Positions 61,214 through 64,000 of a stretch of DNA of 64,000 nt are shown here, in pieces (the stretch's first letter is position 1; each line of letters begins with the position of its first letter). The notes under the pieces are model-generated. The model searched no databases. It worked only from the letters and a program-made list of their open reading frames with translations, and was not told the DNA's origin. This DNA is from an uncultured Lachnospiraceae bacterium. Its GTDB lineage: Bacteria; Bacillota; Clostridia; Lachnospirales; Lachnospiraceae. Position numbers and translations under genes: made by a program. The stretch lies in assembly GCA_900317505.1 (NCBI GenBank), contig ONHB01000001.1:62001-126000 (forward strand), read 5' to 3'.

Positions 61214-62884
61214 TTAAAATAATCCGGTGATCACACCATCATCATTGACATCAATATTGAAGGCTGCGGGCTTTTTGGGAAGTCCGGGCATTGTCATGAC
61301 TGCACCGGTCAATACTACAACGAAGCCTGCACCGGCTGATACATAGACCTCTCTGACTGTAATTTCAAAGTCTTCCGGTCTGCCAAGCTTAGCCGGATCA
61401 TCAGACAGGGAATACTGGGTCTTTGCCATACATACCGGAAGCTTGCCAAATCCAAGGTCTGTCAGCTTTTGTAACTGCTTGGCTGCTGCGGGACTAAATA
61501 CCACACCCTTCGCTCCGTAAATCTCTTTTGCAACGGTTTCAATTTTTTCGGTTAAAGGTAAATCGTCTTCATATAACGGTTTGAAATGACTCTCTTTTTT
61601 ATCAAGTGTCTCCAAAACCTTGTTGGCAAGCTCAATACCGCCTTCTCCGCCATGCTCCCAAACGGTAGAAAGTGCAAATTCGCAGTTTCTTTCTTCACAG
61701 AAGGATCTGACAAAGGAAACCTCTGCTTCGGTATCTGTGATAAAGGAATTTAAGGTCACAACGACCGGAACACCATATTTCTGGAGGTTTTCAATATGTT
61801 TTTCCAGATTGACGATACCTTTTTTGAGGGCATCGAGATTTTCAGCGCTAAGATCGGCCTTTGCCACGCCGCCGTTGTATTTTAAAGCACGGATCGTTGC
61901 TACCAGTACAACCGCATCTGGTTTGAGACCGGCAAGGCGGCATTTGATATCAAAGAATTTCTCAGCTCCCAAATCGGCACCGAAACCGGCCTCTGTAATA
62001 CAGTAATCTGCAATGGATAAAGCTGCATTGGTCGCTCTTACACTGTTGCAGCCGTGAGCGATATTGGCAAACGGTCCGCCGTGTACAAAAGCAGGTGTAT
62101 GTTCGAGTGTCTGGATCATATTGGGTAAAATGGCATCCTTTAAAAGTGCTGCCATGGCGCCGACTGCATTGAGATCGGCTGCTGTTACCGGATTGCCGTC
62201 CAGATCATAAGCCACAATAATACGTGCAAGCTTTGCTTTGAGATCATTCATATCATTGGCCAGACATAAGATAGCCATGATCTCGGAAGCAACTGTGATC
62301 ACAAAGTGGTCTTCTCTGGTAAAGCCATCGCCCTTAGATCCAAGACCGACCACAATATTGCGGAGCACACGATCATTCATATCCAGACAACGTTTCCATA
62401 CGATCTGTCTGGTATCGATCCGGAGTGCATTGCCCTGCTGGATATGGTTATCCAATAATGCTGCCAGTAAATTGTTGGCAGATGTGATAGCATGAAAATC
62501 ACCGGTAAAATGAAGGTTTAAATCCTCCATCGGAACTACCTGTGCGTATCCACCGCCTGCGGCACCGCCCTTGATACCAAAGCACGGTCCCAAAGAGGGC
62601 TCGCGGAGTGCGATAACCGCTTTTTTACCAAGCTTTCCGAATGCTTCACCAAGACCGACACTTGTGGTTGTCTTTCCTTCACCTGCCGGTGTCGGATTGA
62701 TGGCGGTAACCAGTATCAGTTTACCTTTTTTGTTATCCTTGATGGAATCCAAATATTCATTGCTCAATTTTGCCTTGTATTTTCCGTACAACTCCAAGTC
62801 ATCCGGTGAAATACCAAGTTGTTTTGCTACTTCTGTGATTGGAAGCATTACGGCTTCCTGCGCGATTTCGATATCTGTTTTCAT
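61214..62884 (-). CDS. fhs: Formate-tetrahydrofolate ligase
   Basis: Fhs joins formate to THF with ATP, the entry to the folate one-carbon pool and a step of the Wood-Ljungdahl methyl branch. The 556-residue product shows the P-loop [10 protein letters not shown] starting at residue 65, the family segments [17 protein letters not shown] and [21 protein letters not shown] in the middle. Its ATG overlaps the stop of the FtsK/SpoIIIE gene (ATGA), so it is translated from a transcript that starts upstream. No other acetogenesis genes occur in the window. Confidence 0.97.
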   Translation of the reverse strand: MKTDIEIAQEAVMLPITEVAKQLGISPDDLELYGKYKAKLSNEYLDSIKDNKKGKLILVTAINPTPAGEGKTTTSVGLGEAFGKLGKKAVIALREPSLGPCFGIKGGAAGGGYAQVVPMEDLNLHFTGDFHAITSANNLLAALLDNHIQQGNALRIDTRQIVWKRCLDMNDRVLRNIVVGLGSKGDGFTREDHFVITVASEIMAILCLANDMNDLKAKLARIIVAYDLDGNPVTAADLNAVGAMAALLKDAILPNMIQTLEHTPAFVHGGPFANIAHGCNSVRATNAALSIADYCITEAGFGADLGAEKFFDIKCRLAGLKPDAVVLVATIRALKYNGGVAKADLSAENLDALKKGIVNLEKHIENLQKYGVPVVVTLNSFITDTEAEVSFVRSFCEERNCEFALSTVWEHGGEGGIELANKVLETLDKKESHFKPLYEDDLPLTEKIETVAKEIYGAKGVVFSPAAAKQLQKLTDLGFGKLPVCMAKTQYSLSDDPAKLGRPEDFEITVREVYVSAGAGFVVVLTGAVMTMPGLPKKPAAFNIDVNDDGVITGLF

Positions 62885-63999
62885 GCGTCATCCTCCTGTA
62901 GTTGTAAAAATTGTTCTTTTGACATCAAAACCCGTCTGGGCTTGGTACCTTCTTCAGGGCCGACAACTCCGGCCTCCTCAAGCTGATCCATAATACGCGC
63001 TGCCCGGTTAAATCCGATTTTAAAAACACGCTGCAGCATACCGATGGATGCTTTTTCCTTGTCTATGATAAAATTGCCGGCATCTACAAAATACTGGTCT
63101 CTGTCTGATGCCGAATCGGTAAATCCACCATCTTTCATGGACGCCGAGGTAATATTGGAAATCTTTTCCTCAACATCGGCTGTATATGTATTTCCAAGGT
63201 TTTGTTCCTTGATAAAGTCTACGACTTCCGAAACCTCCTGATCGGAAACAAAGGCTCCCTGTACACGTTCGGGCTTGGTCTTTCCCTGCGGATAGAAAAG
63301 CATATCTCCTTTTCCGAGCAGCTTTTCCGCTCCGACCATGTCCAAGATTGTCCTAGAATCAACACCGGATGAAACGGCAAAGGCAATACGGCTTGGCATA
63401 TTGGCTTTGATCAGACCTGTGATGACATCAACCGAAGGTCTCTGTGTGGCAATGACCAGATGGATGCCACAGGCTCTTGCTAACTGTGCCAAACGACAGA
63501 TGGACTCCTCAACCTCATTGGACGCAACCATCATCAGATCTGCTAACTCATCTACAATGATCAGGATCTGCGGAAGCTCTTGTGGAATGGGCTGACCATT
63601 ATTTTCAGTCATTTCGCGCACCTTTTTGTTGTAGCCTTTCAGGTCACGGACATTGAGCTCTGCAAATTTCTTGTAACGGTCTTCCATTTCGGCAACGCCC
63701 CAGTGTAAAGCAGCTGCGGCTTTCTTGGGATCGGTCACAACCGGTATCATCAGGTGCGGAATACCGTTGTATACACTTAATTCCACAACCTTGGGGTCTA
63801 TCAGGATCAGCTTTACATCATCGGGTGAGGATTTGTATAAAATACTCATGATGATCGTATTGATACAGACACTCTTACCGGAACCGGTAGCACCTGCGAT
63901 CAGTAAGTGCGGCATCTTGGCAAGATCGGCAATGACTGTATTGCCTCCGATATCCTTGCCCACTGCAAAAGATATCTTGGATTCTGCCTTTTTAAACTC
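62881..63999 (-). CDS. FtsK/SpoIIIE DNA translocase, C-terminal part (cut by window edge)
   Basis: The frame is open to the right edge, so only the last 372 residues are visible; the membrane part and start lie outside. What is present is the motor domain with Walker [13 protein letters not shown], Walker [14 protein letters not shown] and the RSP-type arginine region, followed by a gamma winged-helix domain ([28 protein letters not shown]) that reads KOPS-like DNA sequences. It moves chromosomes through the septum in division or sporulation. FtsK versus SpoIIIE naming cannot be decided from this part. It ends inside the fhs start. Confidence 0.95.
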   Translation of the reverse strand, partial: EFKKAESKISFAVGKDIGGNTVIADLAKMPHLLIAGATGSGKSVCINTIIMSILYKSSPDDVKLILIDPKVVELSVYNGIPHLMIPVVTDPKKAAAALHWGVAEMEDRYKKFAELNVRDLKGYNKKVREMTENNGQPIPQELPQILIIVDELADLMMVASNEVEESICRLAQLARACGIHLVIATQRPSVDVITGLIKANMPSRIAFAVSSGVDSRTILDMVGAEKLLGKGDMLFYPQGKTKPERVQGAFVSDQEVSEVVDFIKEQNLGNTYTADVEEKISNITSASMKDGGFTDSASDRDQYFVDAGNFIIDKEKASIGMLQRVFKIGFNRAARIMDQLEEAGVVGPEEGTKPRRVLMSKEQFLQLQEDDA

Positions 64000-64000
64000 C

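Overview
The window is a chromosomal segment from a low-to-middle GC Gram-positive anaerobe, most likely a member of the Clostridia and probably the family Lachnospiraceae. The basis is the gene content and order: Prp-processed L27 in an rplU-prp-rpmA cluster, SepF beside YggS, MinCDE together with MreBCD, the sporulation pair YqfC/YqfD upstream of phoH and ybeY, an NfnAB-type transhydrogenase pair, Fhs/FolD one-carbon genes, and a DUF4321 protein. I cannot fix the genus. No rRNA, tRNA, CRISPR array, insertion sequence or prophage was seen, and almost all of it is core genome.

Layout. (1) 1-5.4 kb, plus strand: end of an RNase G/E gene, a Nudix hydrolase, then rplU (with a likely L21 autoregulatory leader), prp, rpmA, obgE, yhbY, nadD, yqeK and rsfS, which is a ribosome assembly and NAD block. 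(2) 5.5-6.9 kb: an SOS module. lexA is divergent from a small LysM membrane protein that looks like the YneA division inhibitor, with three or four LexA boxes between them. (3) 7.2-11.1 kb: dtd, an AI-2E family permease, a tyrosine recombinase and a cytidylate-kinase-like gene. (4) 11.4-13.7 kb: cstA with a coupled unknown gene behind a clear promoter. (5) 13.8-29.7 kb, all minus strand: a long cell envelope and division series. Read in transcription order it is DUF4321, radC, mreB, mreC, mreD, PBP2, minC, minD, minE, rodA, mgsA, a D,D-carboxypeptidase lipoprotein, an HlyD-like membrane protein, yggS, sepF, then after a terminator aroB, lspA and rluD. (6) 29.8-41.3 kb: a translation fidelity and repair group (miaB, mutS, mutL, miaA, a PLP enzyme of the aluminium-resistance family) downstream of proline synthesis genes (proB, DUF896, fthC, proA). 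(7) 41.3-50.7 kb: two FAD oxidoreductases, a BofC-like protein, a flippase-like protein, ybeY, a PgpH-like protein with a broken HD motif, phoH, yqfD and yqfC. (8) 50.8-64 kb: pyrimidine nucleoside phosphorylase, a NYN/OST-HTH protein, an AGCS symporter, rlmH, two zinc-ribbon membrane proteins, nfnB/nfnA, folD, fhs and the C-terminal part of an FtsK/SpoIIIE translocase that runs off the right edge.

From 10.4 kb to the right edge every gene is on the minus strand, with many 1-40 base overlaps, so long co-transcribed units are likely. I saw no wholly new multi-gene system. The items most worth a second look are the lexA/yneA-like operator array, the PgpH-like protein with Arg in place of the HD aspartate, the unknown gene coupled to cstA with overlapping inverted repeats at its promoter, the HlyD-like protein lodged between wall and division genes, and the zinc-ribbon/TPR protein with chitobiase-like repeats.
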